The notes beneath the pieces are model-generated. The model was not told where the DNA came from. It searched no databases and worked only from the letters and a program-made list of their open reading frames with translations. Position numbers and translations under genes: made by a program. 9,039 nucleotides of DNA, taken from assembly GCA_031552535.1 (NCBI GenBank), contig JAVBMJ010000049.1:1-9039 (forward strand), in the 5' to 3' direction. Source of the stretch: JAVBMJ01 sp031552535. GTDB lineage: Bacteria > Bacteroidota > Bacteroidia > Bacteroidales > Rikenellaceae. Numbering within the stretch: the first letter of the stretch is position 1; each line of letters opens with the position of its first letter. Positions 1-7,020 of the stretch are shown here, in pieces.

Positions 1-17
1 TTAAAAAGAAGCTATTA

Positions 18-184
18 TAAGAAGCTGTTTTGAATTTATTAATTTCGTTCTTTTATTCTCTTTTCCGCGCTTTCCCGCGGTGTGATTCGTTAAACAGGGG
101 CCGCTATTCGCCTCATCCCACCGCGAGAAATCATCGGCAAAACGATATAAAATAACCTCGTTAACAAATCCAAACAGCTTCTAA
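18..184. repeat. Inverted-repeat element, MITE-like
   Basis: Positions 20-36 and 166-182 form an imperfect terminal inverted repeat. The outer 11 bp (AGAAGCTGTTT) pair perfectly and four of the next six pair. The triplet TAA flanks both ends (18-20 and 182-184), which would fit a 3-bp target duplication, but this is weak in AT-rich DNA. A second AGAAGCT lies at 7-13. Inside is a small GC hairpin (65-69 with 76-80). The minus strand is open from about 180 to the TAA at 1-3, but without an ATG, so no gene is called. Read as a non-autonomous element just downstream of tatC. An alternative is a decayed IS end or a large transcript-end hairpin. Confidence 0.4.
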
Positions 185-213
185 AAGTGTTTACCCCTAA
201 ATCCACCGTCCTC

Positions 214-1044
214 CTATTCCGGCAGCGTCTCGTTTATCGCGGTCTTGCGCTCCACCCTCGCCGCAATATGGATGCTGTATTCATAGAGCAAATAAAGCGG
301 AATCGACACAAGAATCATGCTCAACACATCGGGAGGGGTGATTATTGCCGAGAATACAGCCAGCACCATGATGGCGTGGCGGCGGTATTGCCTCATAAAT
401 CCCGACGTCAGAATCCCCATACGGGCTAAAAAATAGACCAGTAACGGCAACTGGAACACCGCCCCGCAGGCAAGCGAGACATTGACAACCGTCGAAAGAT
501 ATGAATTAACATCTATCATGTTGGTTATCTGTTCGCTGGCTGTGTAATTCGACAAAAAATTGACCGTCAGCGGCGCTATGATGTAATATCCGAACAGCAA
601 CCCCGCAAAAAAACATAGCGACACATATGTAACGAACATGCGGCTGCCGCGACGTTCCGCGGGACGTAGCGCAGGTCTTATGAACTGCCATAATTCCCAT
701 AAGATATAAGGAACGGCCAAAGCCAAAGCCGTAATGAGCGACACTTTTATATGGAGGTTGAACTGGCCCGCCATCGAGGTGTTGACCACATTCATCGGCA
801 CCATGTTGACACGCAACGCCTCGAGACCCCACTCCTCACCCAGGTAATTTAGGAAACGGTTGGTCGGGAACCCGGGGTTGCGCGGGCCGAAGAGCACGGT
901 GTCGATAATGAAATCCTTAGCCATGAACGCGGCTACCATGATCACCGCCACCGACAGCCCCCCCCTTACCAGGTGCGGTCTCAGCGCGTCGATATGTTCA
1001 AAAAAAGTCATCTCATCGGATGACTTTTTCTCTTTTGCAGACAT
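214..1044 (-). CDS. tatC: Sec-independent protein translocase TatC
   Basis: This is the membrane receptor of the twin-arginine pathway, which exports folded, often cofactor-loaded proteins across the inner membrane. The 276 residues carry the family's landmarks in order: an N-terminal cytoplasmic helix motif (HIDALRPHL, 17-25), a long first periplasmic loop, ELWQFIRPALRPAERR (117-132) with the glutamate matching E. coli E103, FQLPLLVYFLARMGI (197-211) and IITPPDVLS (234-242) before the last helices. About six hydrophobic segments are visible. One oddity: residue 20 is Ala where most TatC proteins have Glu (HLxELR). The gene starts 8 bp after the tatA stop, so the two are surely one operon. 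Met12 is a possible alternative start. The family call is very secure. Confidence 0.97.
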   Translation of the reverse strand: MSAKEKKSSDEMTFFEHIDALRPHLVRGGLSVAVIMVAAFMAKDFIIDTVLFGPRNPGFPTNRFLNYLGEEWGLEALRVNMVPMNVVNTSMAGQFNLHIKVSLITALALAVPYILWELWQFIRPALRPAERRGSRMFVTYVSLCFFAGLLFGYYIIAPLTVNFLSNYTASEQITNMIDVNSYLSTVVNVSLACGAVFQLPLLVYFLARMGILTSGFMRQYRRHAIMVLAVFSAIITPPDVLSMILVSIPLYLLYEYSIHIAARVERKTAINETLPE

Positions 1045-1052
1045 ATGCCGGG

Positions 1053-1277
1053 CTACTGTTTTTGGGGCTTGTTTTCTTCTGTCGTGTTATTTGCCTTGTC
1101 TTCCGGGGTGTAGTCCTTATTCATCGCGTCTTTGAATTCCTTGATGCCGCGCCCCATGCCGCGCATCAATTCGGGAATTTTCCGTCCGCCGAAAAATATC
1201 ACTATGAGAAGTACGAGCACGATGATTTCGCCCGTGCCTATTTTCCCGAGAAACAGCGGCAGTGCATTAAGTAACAT
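1053..1277 (-). CDS. tatA: Twin-arginine translocase subunit TatA/TatE
   Basis: A 74-residue single-span protein that assembles with TatC to form the transport site. A short N-terminal tail leads into one hydrophobic helix (about 15-30), then the hinge and amphipathic helix FFGGRKIPELMRGMGRG, the family signature, followed by a charged polar tail (KANNTTEENKPQKQ) as is usual. No separate TatB is present, which matches the minimal TatAC systems of Bacteroidota, where TatA probably does both jobs. It is the first gene of a tatA-tatC operon, with a good promoter candidate about 90 bp upstream. Gene identity is secure; TatA versus TatE is only naming. Confidence 0.95.
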   Translation of the reverse strand: MLLNALPLFLGKIGTGEIIVLVLLIVIFFGGRKIPELMRGMGRGIKEFKDAMNKDYTPEDKANNTTEENKPQKQ

Positions 1278-1364
1278 CTTTCTACAGATTTAGTGGTTGA
1301 GTTCGGAATGCAGCCTGTGCCTGAAACCGCCGCAGCGGACCGCCTGCGCACGTTCTACATTATA

Positions 1365-1394
1365 CAAATGTACAAATTAATCGACGGAAACAAA
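1365..1394 (-). promoter_or_regulatory. Candidate Bacteroidota promoter for tatAC
   Basis: Read on the minus strand, TTTG (1391-1394) is followed after 18 bases by TACATTTG (1365-1372), a full match to the -7 TAnnTTTG box with near-normal spacing. Transcription would begin near 1357, leaving a leader of about 80 nt. That leader includes a small CGCAG/CTGCG hairpin (1331-1348). Confidence 0.5.
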
Positions 1395-1412
1395 ATTTCC
1401 CACAAAAATAAT

Positions 1413-1420
1413 TACCTTTG
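1413..1420 (+). promoter_or_regulatory. Candidate -7 promoter box for the DUF362 gene
   Basis: TACCTTTG matches the Bacteroidota -7 consensus TAnnTTTG and lies about 30 bp before the ATG at 1452. No good upstream TTTG is seen at the expected distance, so support is partial. The site lies back to back with the tatAC promoter candidate. Confidence 0.4.
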
Positions 1421-1451
1421 GTCGTTGTGCTAACCAAAAGTTGACCATATT

Positions 1452-2384
1452 ATGAACAGGCGGGAATTTTTAAGGGCCATGGCTTTGGCCGGAGTTGTGG
1501 CAGCCGTCGATTTTTCGGCGATAGGAAAAGCTTTAGGCCAGAGGGGAGCGGCAGGTGCAGGCGTACCCGACCTCGTTGCCATAATGGGTGGCGATCCCGA
1601 CAAGATGTTGCAGCGGATGTTGTCGGAATACGGCGGCATTTCGAAATTCGTAAAAAAGGGTGATAAGGTGGTCGTCAAACCCAACATAGGATGGGACCGC
1701 GCCCCGGAGTTGGCTGCCAATACAAATCCTGTGATGGTCAAGGAGTTGGTGCGTCAGTGCCGTGCCGCCGGGGCGAGCGAGGTGGTGGTGTTCGACCATA
1801 CGTGCGACGATTGGGTGAAGTGCTACGACAACAGCGGTATACGCAAGGCGGTGGAAGATGCCGGCGGCAAGATGGCTCCGGCTGGCGACGAAAGCTACTA
1901 CACGGAAGTAAAACTTCCTAAAGGGGTTAAACTCAAGAGTGCAAAGATACATAAGGCTATTGTCGATTGCGATGTGTGGTTCAATGTCCCGGTGATGAAG
2001 CATCACGGCGGGGCAAAGATGTCGCTCTCGATGAAGAACAGCATGGGGATAGTGTGGGACCGCAAGATATTCCACAGCACCGACCTGCAACAGTGTATCG
2101 CAGACCTGGCTACCTATCCGAAGAAACCAGCGCTGAATATCATCGACGGCTACAGGGCCATGTTACAAAACGGCCCCAAGGGTAAGGGCCCCGACGATGT
2201 GGCTATGTTGAAAGTGTTGATAGCTTCTGTCGATCCTGTGGCGGCGGATACGGCGGCGGTGAAATTTTTCAACCAGGCCAAAAAGATGGACCTCAGCACG
2301 GTGGGGCACATCGCCAAAGCTTCGGAGTTGGGTCTGGGCACAATGGATATCGAAGGGCTCGATGTCCGCAGAATAAAGATGTAA
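1452..2384 (+). CDS. DUF362 domain protein with Tat signal
   Basis: A 310-residue protein of the DUF362 family, whose members are often linked to iron-sulfur proteins but have no settled biochemical role. The start is fixed by a twin-arginine signal at the very N terminus: NRREFLR, a hydrophobic stretch to about residue 20, and a possible cleavage region near ALGQ (27-30). Family features follow: VVVKPNIGW (73-81), a Rossmann-like segment with EVVVFDH (110-116), the His/Lys-rich NVPVMKHHGGAKMSLSMKN (178-196) and SVDPVAADTAAV (259-270). Export as a folded protein to the periplasm is inferred from the signal. It is followed 157 bp later by a polyferredoxin on the same strand, a pairing that suggests a shared redox role. 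Family call strong, function unknown. Confidence 0.9.
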   Translation: MNRREFLRAMALAGVVAAVDFSAIGKALGQRGAAGAGVPDLVAIMGGDPDKMLQRMLSEYGGISKFVKKGDKVVVKPNIGWDRAPELAANTNPVMVKELVRQCRAAGASEVVVFDHTCDDWVKCYDNSGIRKAVEDAGGKMAPAGDESYYTEVKLPKGVKLKSAKIHKAIVDCDVWFNVPVMKHHGGAKMSLSMKNSMGIVWDRKIFHSTDLQQCIADLATYPKKPALNIIDGYRAMLQNGPKGKGPDDVAMLKVLIASVDPVAADTAAVKFFNQAKKMDLSTVGHIAKASELGLGTMDIEGLDVRRIKM

Positions 2385-2541
2385 TCTTTACGGGAGCCAC
2401 TACGGGAAACGTGCCTGGCGGATTTGAGACGGGGCTCATTGCGTTTTTGCAAATCGGTGAGTCTGTTTCGCTCCGTGGATACTTCACGTTTTGAACGCTG
2501 CATCCCTCTTGTGAAAATCATTATCCGAACATTGCCGTTTT

Positions 2542-4125
2542 ATGTTGACACGCCCTAAAGTTTTATTATACCTGCGCCGCACGCTGGCTGTGATATATTG
2601 CGGCCTGTTGCTGGCGTACCTGTTGGACTTGTGGCGTGTTATGCCTCCGTCATTCGGCAAACTGTTTTCGCTGCAATTGCTGCCTGCGGTGATTGCCGGG
2701 CATGTGGGGATCGTGGCGGCACTGTTTGTAATCACGGTGCTTTTCGGGCGCGTCTATTGCTCTGTGCTATGTCCCCTGGGGATTATGCAGGACGTTATCC
2801 TGAGGATCAAGCGCCGCGTGGTGAAACTGCGCGGCAGGCGTAAACGGGTGAGGCATCGTTACTATGCTCCATTAAAGTTGTTACGGTATATGGTTCTGGC
2901 AGTGGTGGCCTTGTGCCTCGTATCCGGATTTGCATTCCCGGCCATGATGCTCGATCCGTATTCTATTTTCGGACGCATAGCCACCGCGTTGTTCAAGCCT
3001 GCGGTGGTATGGATCAATGATGTCAATGCCGCCTGGCTCAACGAGGCGGGCCATTATTGGATATATCTGATCGCCCATCAGAGCACTTCGGCGGCGGTGG
3101 TAACGGTTTCTGCCGTTATGCTATTGGCTATTATCTGGTTGGTATGGTGGCGTGGCCGCATATGGTGCAATTCGATATGCCCTGTGGGGACACTGCTCGG
3201 CATGATGTCGAAATATTCGCTGCTCGGGGTTAGGATCGACGCCGGTAAATGCACCGCATGTGGCGTCTGCGAAGCCGCATGTAAGGCGGGTTGTATAAAC
3301 TCCGGCGGGCGCAGGGTGGATGGTGATCGCTGCGTTTCGTGTTTCAGCTGTCTGGATAAGTGTAATTTTGGAGCTATAAGCTATTCTTTGCCGCGACCAT
3401 TGTGGTGCAAGAGTATGTCGAACGAGGCAGATACGGATGCGGGCGATGCATCGCGCCGCACTTTCCTGCGCAATTCGGCATTATTGGCTGGCGTTGCTGC
3501 CGGCGGGCGCGTAATGGCTATGGTGGACGGAGCTGAGGGATGCACTGTGGAGGGAGTGGAGCGCGTGGGCAGCGTTAAGGCAATGCCTCCGGGAGCTGTT
3601 TCGCGCGAGCATTTCGAGAGCAGGTGTACGTCGTGCCAGTTATGCGTGTCGAAGTGTCCTACCCAGGTTCTTAAGCCGGCTTTTATGGAGAACGGCCTGC
3701 GGGGAGTGATGCAGCCCTACATGAATTTCCGTGTGGAGAGTTTTTGCAACTACGAATGCAGGCTGTGTACCGAGGTCTGCCCGACCCATGCCCTGACCGG
3801 GTTGTCGATAGAGGATAAGAAACTGGTCCGCGTCGGAGAGGCCCGGTTGCTGAAAAAATATTGTATCGTAAAGACCAGGAAACAGGACTGCGGAGCCTGT
3901 GCCGAACATTGCCCTACGGGTGCGGTAAAAATGGTCCCATATGAAAATGGGCTCACAATCCCGGAACTCGATGTCCGCTATTGCATCGGTTGTGGCGGTT
4001 GCGAGTCTATATGTCCGGTGTTGCCACCGGCTATTTATGTGCAGGGGCTCGACAGACAAGACGTGGCGTTGCCCCCGACGAAGGAAAAACTGGAAGTGGA
4101 TGAACTCGACACTTTCGGGTTCTGA
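2542..4125 (+). CDS. NapH-NapG-like membrane polyferredoxin fusion
   Basis: A 527-residue electron-transfer protein. Residues 1-220 resemble NapH: about four or five membrane spans and two cytoplasm-facing cysteine-proline motifs (YCSVLCP, 72-77; WCNSICP, 208-213). Two classical [4Fe-4S] sites follow (C237/240/243/247 and C264/267/270/274). At 304-322 an internal twin-arginine motif (SRRTFLRN) precedes a hydrophobic stretch. The rest resembles NapG, with four more cluster sites beginning at C362, C402, C441 (CX8CX2CX3CP) and C481. Six clusters would carry electrons from the membrane across to a periplasmic domain; the donor and acceptor are unknown. It probably works with the DUF362 protein upstream. 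No nap reductase genes are present, so this is not called a nitrate reductase part. It ends facing the convergent Rhs array with only 63 bp between them and no clear terminator of its own. Confidence 0.88.
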   Translation: MLTRPKVLLYLRRTLAVIYCGLLLAYLLDLWRVMPPSFGKLFSLQLLPAVIAGHVGIVAALFVITVLFGRVYCSVLCPLGIMQDVILRIKRRVVKLRGRRKRVRHRYYAPLKLLRYMVLAVVALCLVSGFAFPAMMLDPYSIFGRIATALFKPAVVWINDVNAAWLNEAGHYWIYLIAHQSTSAAVVTVSAVMLLAIIWLVWWRGRIWCNSICPVGTLLGMMSKYSLLGVRIDAGKCTACGVCEAACKAGCINSGGRRVDGDRCVSCFSCLDKCNFGAISYSLPRPLWCKSMSNEADTDAGDASRRTFLRNSALLAGVAAGGRVMAMVDGAEGCTVEGVERVGSVKAMPPGAVSREHFESRCTSCQLCVSKCPTQVLKPAFMENGLRGVMQPYMNFRVESFCNYECRLCTEVCPTHALTGLSIEDKKLVRVGEARLLKKYCIVKTRKQDCGACAEHCPTGAVKMVPYENGLTIPELDVRYCIGCGGCESICPVLPPAIYVQGLDRQDVALPPTKEKLEVDELDTFGF

Positions 4126-4188
4126 GGAGGTTAACTGACTGTGTAAATGGCGAGCAAAAACGGATAGCAATCTCATCCACTTTTCTCT

Positions 4189-5047
4189 CAGGAACCTTGC
4201 TCCGGCATCCATCAGTTTGCTGTCCAAAAGCGTTTGGTCCTCGTGGCCCGTGAACCGGAAGCGGTTGTCGGAAGCCGTGAGCGAAGACTCGGCACGGCGA
4301 CCACCGAACGGGTAGAAGTTGTTGCGTTCCTTGACCGTGAAAACACCGCCGGCAGTGGTTTGCGCAACCACAACACGGGTGGAACCCAGGTGGTCGGTCA
4401 GGAAGAAGTTCGATTCGTAGCCCGTGGCGGTTGTGACAATTCGGCCGTTGTTGAAACTTGCGCCCTCAAGCGCTACCGAGTTTGCGCCGGTACGCGTATA
4501 TATCAAAGAACCCACATACTCATAACCTGCATTTCCGGAGGCATCTTTAACACCAACCTTCGTCCCGTCGGCCGTCCATGTGTATTTCGCCTTAGTGTTG
4601 CCCGACAAGTCGGTGGCCCGTTGCACCAAATTTAAGTGATTATATTCGAATTTCAATGCGTCCAGACCGTCCGAAGTCATATTTCCATTAGAGTCATAAG
4701 CGAATGAGTAACTTACGCCGTTGTTTTTCAATGAATTGATCTGGTTGCCATTGTAGGAATTAAAAATCAGGTCGTCCATTGCCGAGCCATTGGCATAACG
4801 TTTCATTGACAGGAAGTTACCGTTTTTGTCATAGCTCATATTACGCTCCGTGAACCGGTCGGTCGGGGTGGTCGACGCGCCCTCGTAGTGGCGGGTGTCC
4901 GTCAGACGGTTAAGGTCGTCATAGACAAACGCATAGGTCTGGCGGGAGGCAGGATTGGACGGCGTGTGCGACCATTCCCACTGAGTGATATTTCCGGAGA
5001 ACGATGGTGCGGTGTCGAAGCCCGAAACCGGATTGTTGTACCGCAGC
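4189..5047 (-). pseudogene. Rhs core fragment, copy 1, tip lost
   Basis: A headless and tail-less piece of an Rhs/YD-repeat protein. It begins at the T-run of the terminator at 5048-5073 with RYNNPVSG and FSGNITQWEW, both Rhs-like. It then runs through YD-type repeats (SYDKNGNF, AYDSNGNM) and the highly conserved GSLIYTRTGANSVALEGASF and FFLTDHLGSTRVVV segments, and reaches the core-end motif DAGARFL. There the similarity to copies 2 and 3 stops: the usual GRW..VDP..SPYxYC..NPV..DPDG stretch and any toxin are missing. The frame stays open and continues to 3640 on the antisense strand of the polyferredoxin gene; that part is not Rhs. There is no ATG start; only a TTG inside the terminator T-run is available, with an in-frame stop just before it. 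Most likely a silent, decayed donor copy. Confidence 0.8.
4345..4512 (-). repeat. Rhs core conserved block, copy 1
   Basis: Encodes the 56-residue stretch from GSLIY to TTAGG. Its protein sequence is identical to that of the copy 3 block (8377-8544) and nearly identical to copy 2 (6366-6533). A 22-bp DNA word and most of the block are shared by all three copies, making it the most likely crossover site. Confidence 0.85.
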
Positions 5048-5073
5048 AAAAAAGGGCGGCCCGAAGGCCGCCC
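5048..5073 (-). terminator. Intrinsic terminator after the 5096-5545 gene
   Basis: On the minus strand an 8-bp perfect GC stem (GGGCGGCC with GGCCGCCC) closes a TTCG loop and is followed by six T residues (5053-5048). It lies 23 bp after the stop of the Sec-signal gene. It is part of a 30-bp identical repeat (5046-5075) shared with 6922-6951. The next base pairs already encode Rhs core. Confidence 0.9.
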
Positions 5074-5095
5074 AAGTTAGATATAAAACAAAGAA

Positions 5096-5545
5096 TTATT
5101 CTTCAGGCATTTGTTGATTTTTCATATGAATATCATATACAGCCTTATTAAATGCAGGCAATAGATATTTATCTATATCATGCGTCTTAAAATAGTCAAC
5201 CAAATCCGACAATATATCCAGATAAGTCCGCTCTTTATACCAATCACCCATATCCAAAATGTAATATTCATTATTGTTCTTAATAAAGACATGGATGTGT
5301 GACGGTATTGTCATTCCCTCAAAACTAAAAATACTAACTTGTGACGTGTCTTTTTCAAAAGATATACACTTCATTGTAATTAAGTTCCATATTACTACAT
5401 CTGAATATAGTTCAGGATGCTCTGATTCTTTTTTTTCAACCAAAAATCGCTTAAGTTCCTTAAATAAACTGTCCGATGGAAATTCCTGAGCTACCATAAC
5501 AGGTGAAGTGATTAGTAAGACAAATAAGAGACCGAACTTTCTCAT
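5096..5545 (-). CDS. Secreted protein, likely immunity to the HEAEH tip
   Basis: A 149-residue protein of no family I recognise. It begins with a clear Sec signal peptide: MRK, then the hydrophobic GLLFVLLITSPVMV, with likely cleavage after VMVA before QEF. The mature part is acidic and mixed alpha/beta in look (DVVIWNLITMKCISF, IHVFIKNNNEYYILDMGDW) with no metal-binding or catalytic motif seen. It starts only 10 bp after the stop of the copy 2 Rhs tip and ends at a strong terminator, the usual place for the immunity gene of a polymorphic toxin. A periplasmic location would suit an inhibitor of a protease that enters or acts in the periplasm. The role is inferred from position. The DNA is AT-rich compared with the Rhs core. 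Confidence 0.7.
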   Translation of the reverse strand: MRKFGLLFVLLITSPVMVAQEFPSDSLFKELKRFLVEKKESEHPELYSDVVIWNLITMKCISFEKDTSQVSIFSFEGMTIPSHIHVFIKNNNEYYILDMGDWYKERTYLDILSDLVDYFKTHDIDKYLLPAFNKAVYDIHMKNQQMPEE

Positions 5546-5555
5546 AATATGTGAT

Positions 5556-6921
5556 TTAACGAAGTTGCATATTAGGATCTGCCACGAGGGTCTGCAACAG
5601 ATACTCTTTTACTACTTGATTGGCTTTTTCTGTTGGTGTCTTTTCGACATCATTATTAGCCCCTTCATATGTATTATCGCTGGCCATTTGGACATTTTCT
5701 TGACTGGTATGTTCCGCTTCATGAGCAGTGGTTGCAATAAGGCTTTGCTCTGGAGTCACTCCTCTCTGTTCTGCTGCCTTTTCTGTATTTTTTTCAAAGA
5801 TAACTATTTTACTTGACATTAATGTAGCCTTTCCCGTCTCTCGATCTCTACTGTAAAAATTATATGCACGCCCATTTACAGTCATCGTAACACCATTCTC
5901 AGTTTTAGTCGGAGCATCTGTTGTATTTATTTCCAACTGTATAGGCGCCGGATTATCCACTAATTTCTGGAATTGTTCCCGCCCCGTCCGAGTCTGCATC
6001 AAGCCATCACCCATCCTTTTTGCATCTGCCGATGCATGCTTAGTCCACTGACCTTTTGAATACATCAAACGCCCTTGAGCATCTACTATCTTTTTACCAT
6101 CCGGGTCGAAGAACCTTACTGGGTTCCCCGCACAATAAGCATACGGACTAACCGGGAGATAATCTCCTGCCAGCGGGTCAATCCGGTTCCATACAGGTAA
6201 CTTGCTACCCAAAAACCGCGCTCCGAAGTCCTGAAATGGAAGGTCGCCAATGGTTTGGTTCTCCTTGCCCGAAAAGCGGAAACGGTTAGACGAAGCGGTC
6301 AGCAGCGAGTTTGAATGGCGCATGCCGTAAGGATAGAAATCGTTCCGTTCTTTTACTGTAAATACGCCGCCGGCAGTGGTTTGGGCGACAACAACGCGTG
6401 TGCTGCCGAGATGGTCCATAAGGAAGAAGTTCGATTCGTAGCCGGTCGAAGTGGTAACAATTCGGCCGTTGTTGAACGAAGCGCCCTCAAGCGCTACCGA
6501 GTTTGCACCAGTACGCGTATATATCAAAGAACCTACGTATTCGAAGCCCGAAGTCCCTGCCCCATCCTTGACACTCAACTTGTTACCGTCGGCAGTCCAG
6601 GTGTATTTGGCCTTTGTGTTGCCCGACATATCTTTGGCAACGCTCGTCAAATTTAGATAATTATATTTCATTTTCAAAGCGTTCAGACCGTCCGTAGTGC
6701 AGTTTCCGTTAACATCGTAGGCGTAGGACGACGCGACGCCATTGTTCTTGATCGTGACCAGTTGGTTGCCGTCGTATACAGGTTCGGCGATGTTGTCGAG
6801 CAGGTGCCCGGCGTGATTGCGCCTGAATGTAAGGAAATTACCGTTCTTGTCGTATGTGATCCCGTACTCGCAGAAGTTGGTGAGTGAGAAGTTCCACTTG
6901 TTTTCGGCGGGGGTAGCTGGT
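5556..6921 (-). CDS. Rhs core fragment with HEAEH zincin-like tip, copy 2
   Basis: A stored Rhs end without its own start: similarity to copy 3 begins at TPAENKWNF (about 6914), directly after the terminator at 6924-6949. The open frame reaches back to a TTG at 6968, but those residues are read out of the terminator and are not real Rhs. The core contains YDKNGNF, SYAYDVNGN, FFLMDHLGSTRVVV, DFGARFL, NRIDPLAGDY, SPYAYCAGNPV and ends at DPDG (6107-6096). The variable tip that follows is about 179 residues with HEAEH at 5723-5709, a zinc-metallopeptidase HExxH motif; the Glu in PTEKANQ about 27 residues later could be a third ligand. The tip resembles Rhs-linked metallopeptidase toxins. It is probably silent until recombination joins it to a full Rhs gene. 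Expression and activity are untested. Confidence 0.75.
6366..6533 (-). repeat. Rhs core conserved block, copy 2
   Basis: The middle copy of the 56-residue GSLIY to TTAGG block. It differs from copies 1 and 3 by only two residues (TST for TAT, LMD for LTD), while the flanking core is clearly more diverged. Candidate recombination site. Confidence 0.8.
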
Positions 6922-6923
6922 GC

Positions 6924-6949
6924 AAAAAAGGGCGGCCCGAAGGCCGCCC
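6924..6949 (-). terminator. Intrinsic terminator after the 7021-7407 gene
   Basis: Identical to the terminator at 5048-5073: 8-bp GC stem, TTCG loop and six T residues (6929-6924) on the minus strand. It belongs to the 30-bp repeat at 6922-6951. It lies 71 bp past the membrane-protein stop, and Rhs core begins about 10 bp after the T-run. Confidence 0.9.
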
Positions 6950-7020
6950 AAAGAAAGCTGAAACACAAAATTTTAGGTATAAAACACTTCTACCTATTTA
7001 CATATTTAATGGTATTGTGC

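Noticed and set aside
1533..2090. 185-residue minus-strand open frame inside the DUF362 gene
   Set aside because: Antisense shadow of a gene with a clear Tat signal and family motifs; the translation is His-rich with no recognisable domain.
2385..2541. Riboswitch or small gene in the gap between the DUF362 and polyferredoxin genes
   Set aside because: GGGAGCCACTACGGGAAACG looked faintly cobalamin-riboswitch-like, but the conserved boxes are not there; a roughly 50-codon open frame has no start. I see nothing certain in it.
2542..4125. Calling the polyferredoxin part of a nitrate reductase (napH/napG)
   Set aside because: Only the electron-transfer domains match; no napA, napB or napD is nearby and the partner is a DUF362 protein.
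5046..6951. The two identical 30-bp repeats as CRISPR repeats or attachment sites
   Set aside because: Only two copies about 1.9 kb apart, each a perfect GC stem with TTCG loop and T-run directly after a gene: an intrinsic terminator explains them.
6922..6968. TTG at 6968 (and TTG at 5049) as true starts for Rhs copies 2 and 1
   Set aside because: The TTG at 5049 lies within the terminator T-run and the one at 6968 lies upstream of the terminator hairpin. The 6968 start would translate terminator sequence into residues unlike Rhs, and no ribosome binding site is seen at either.
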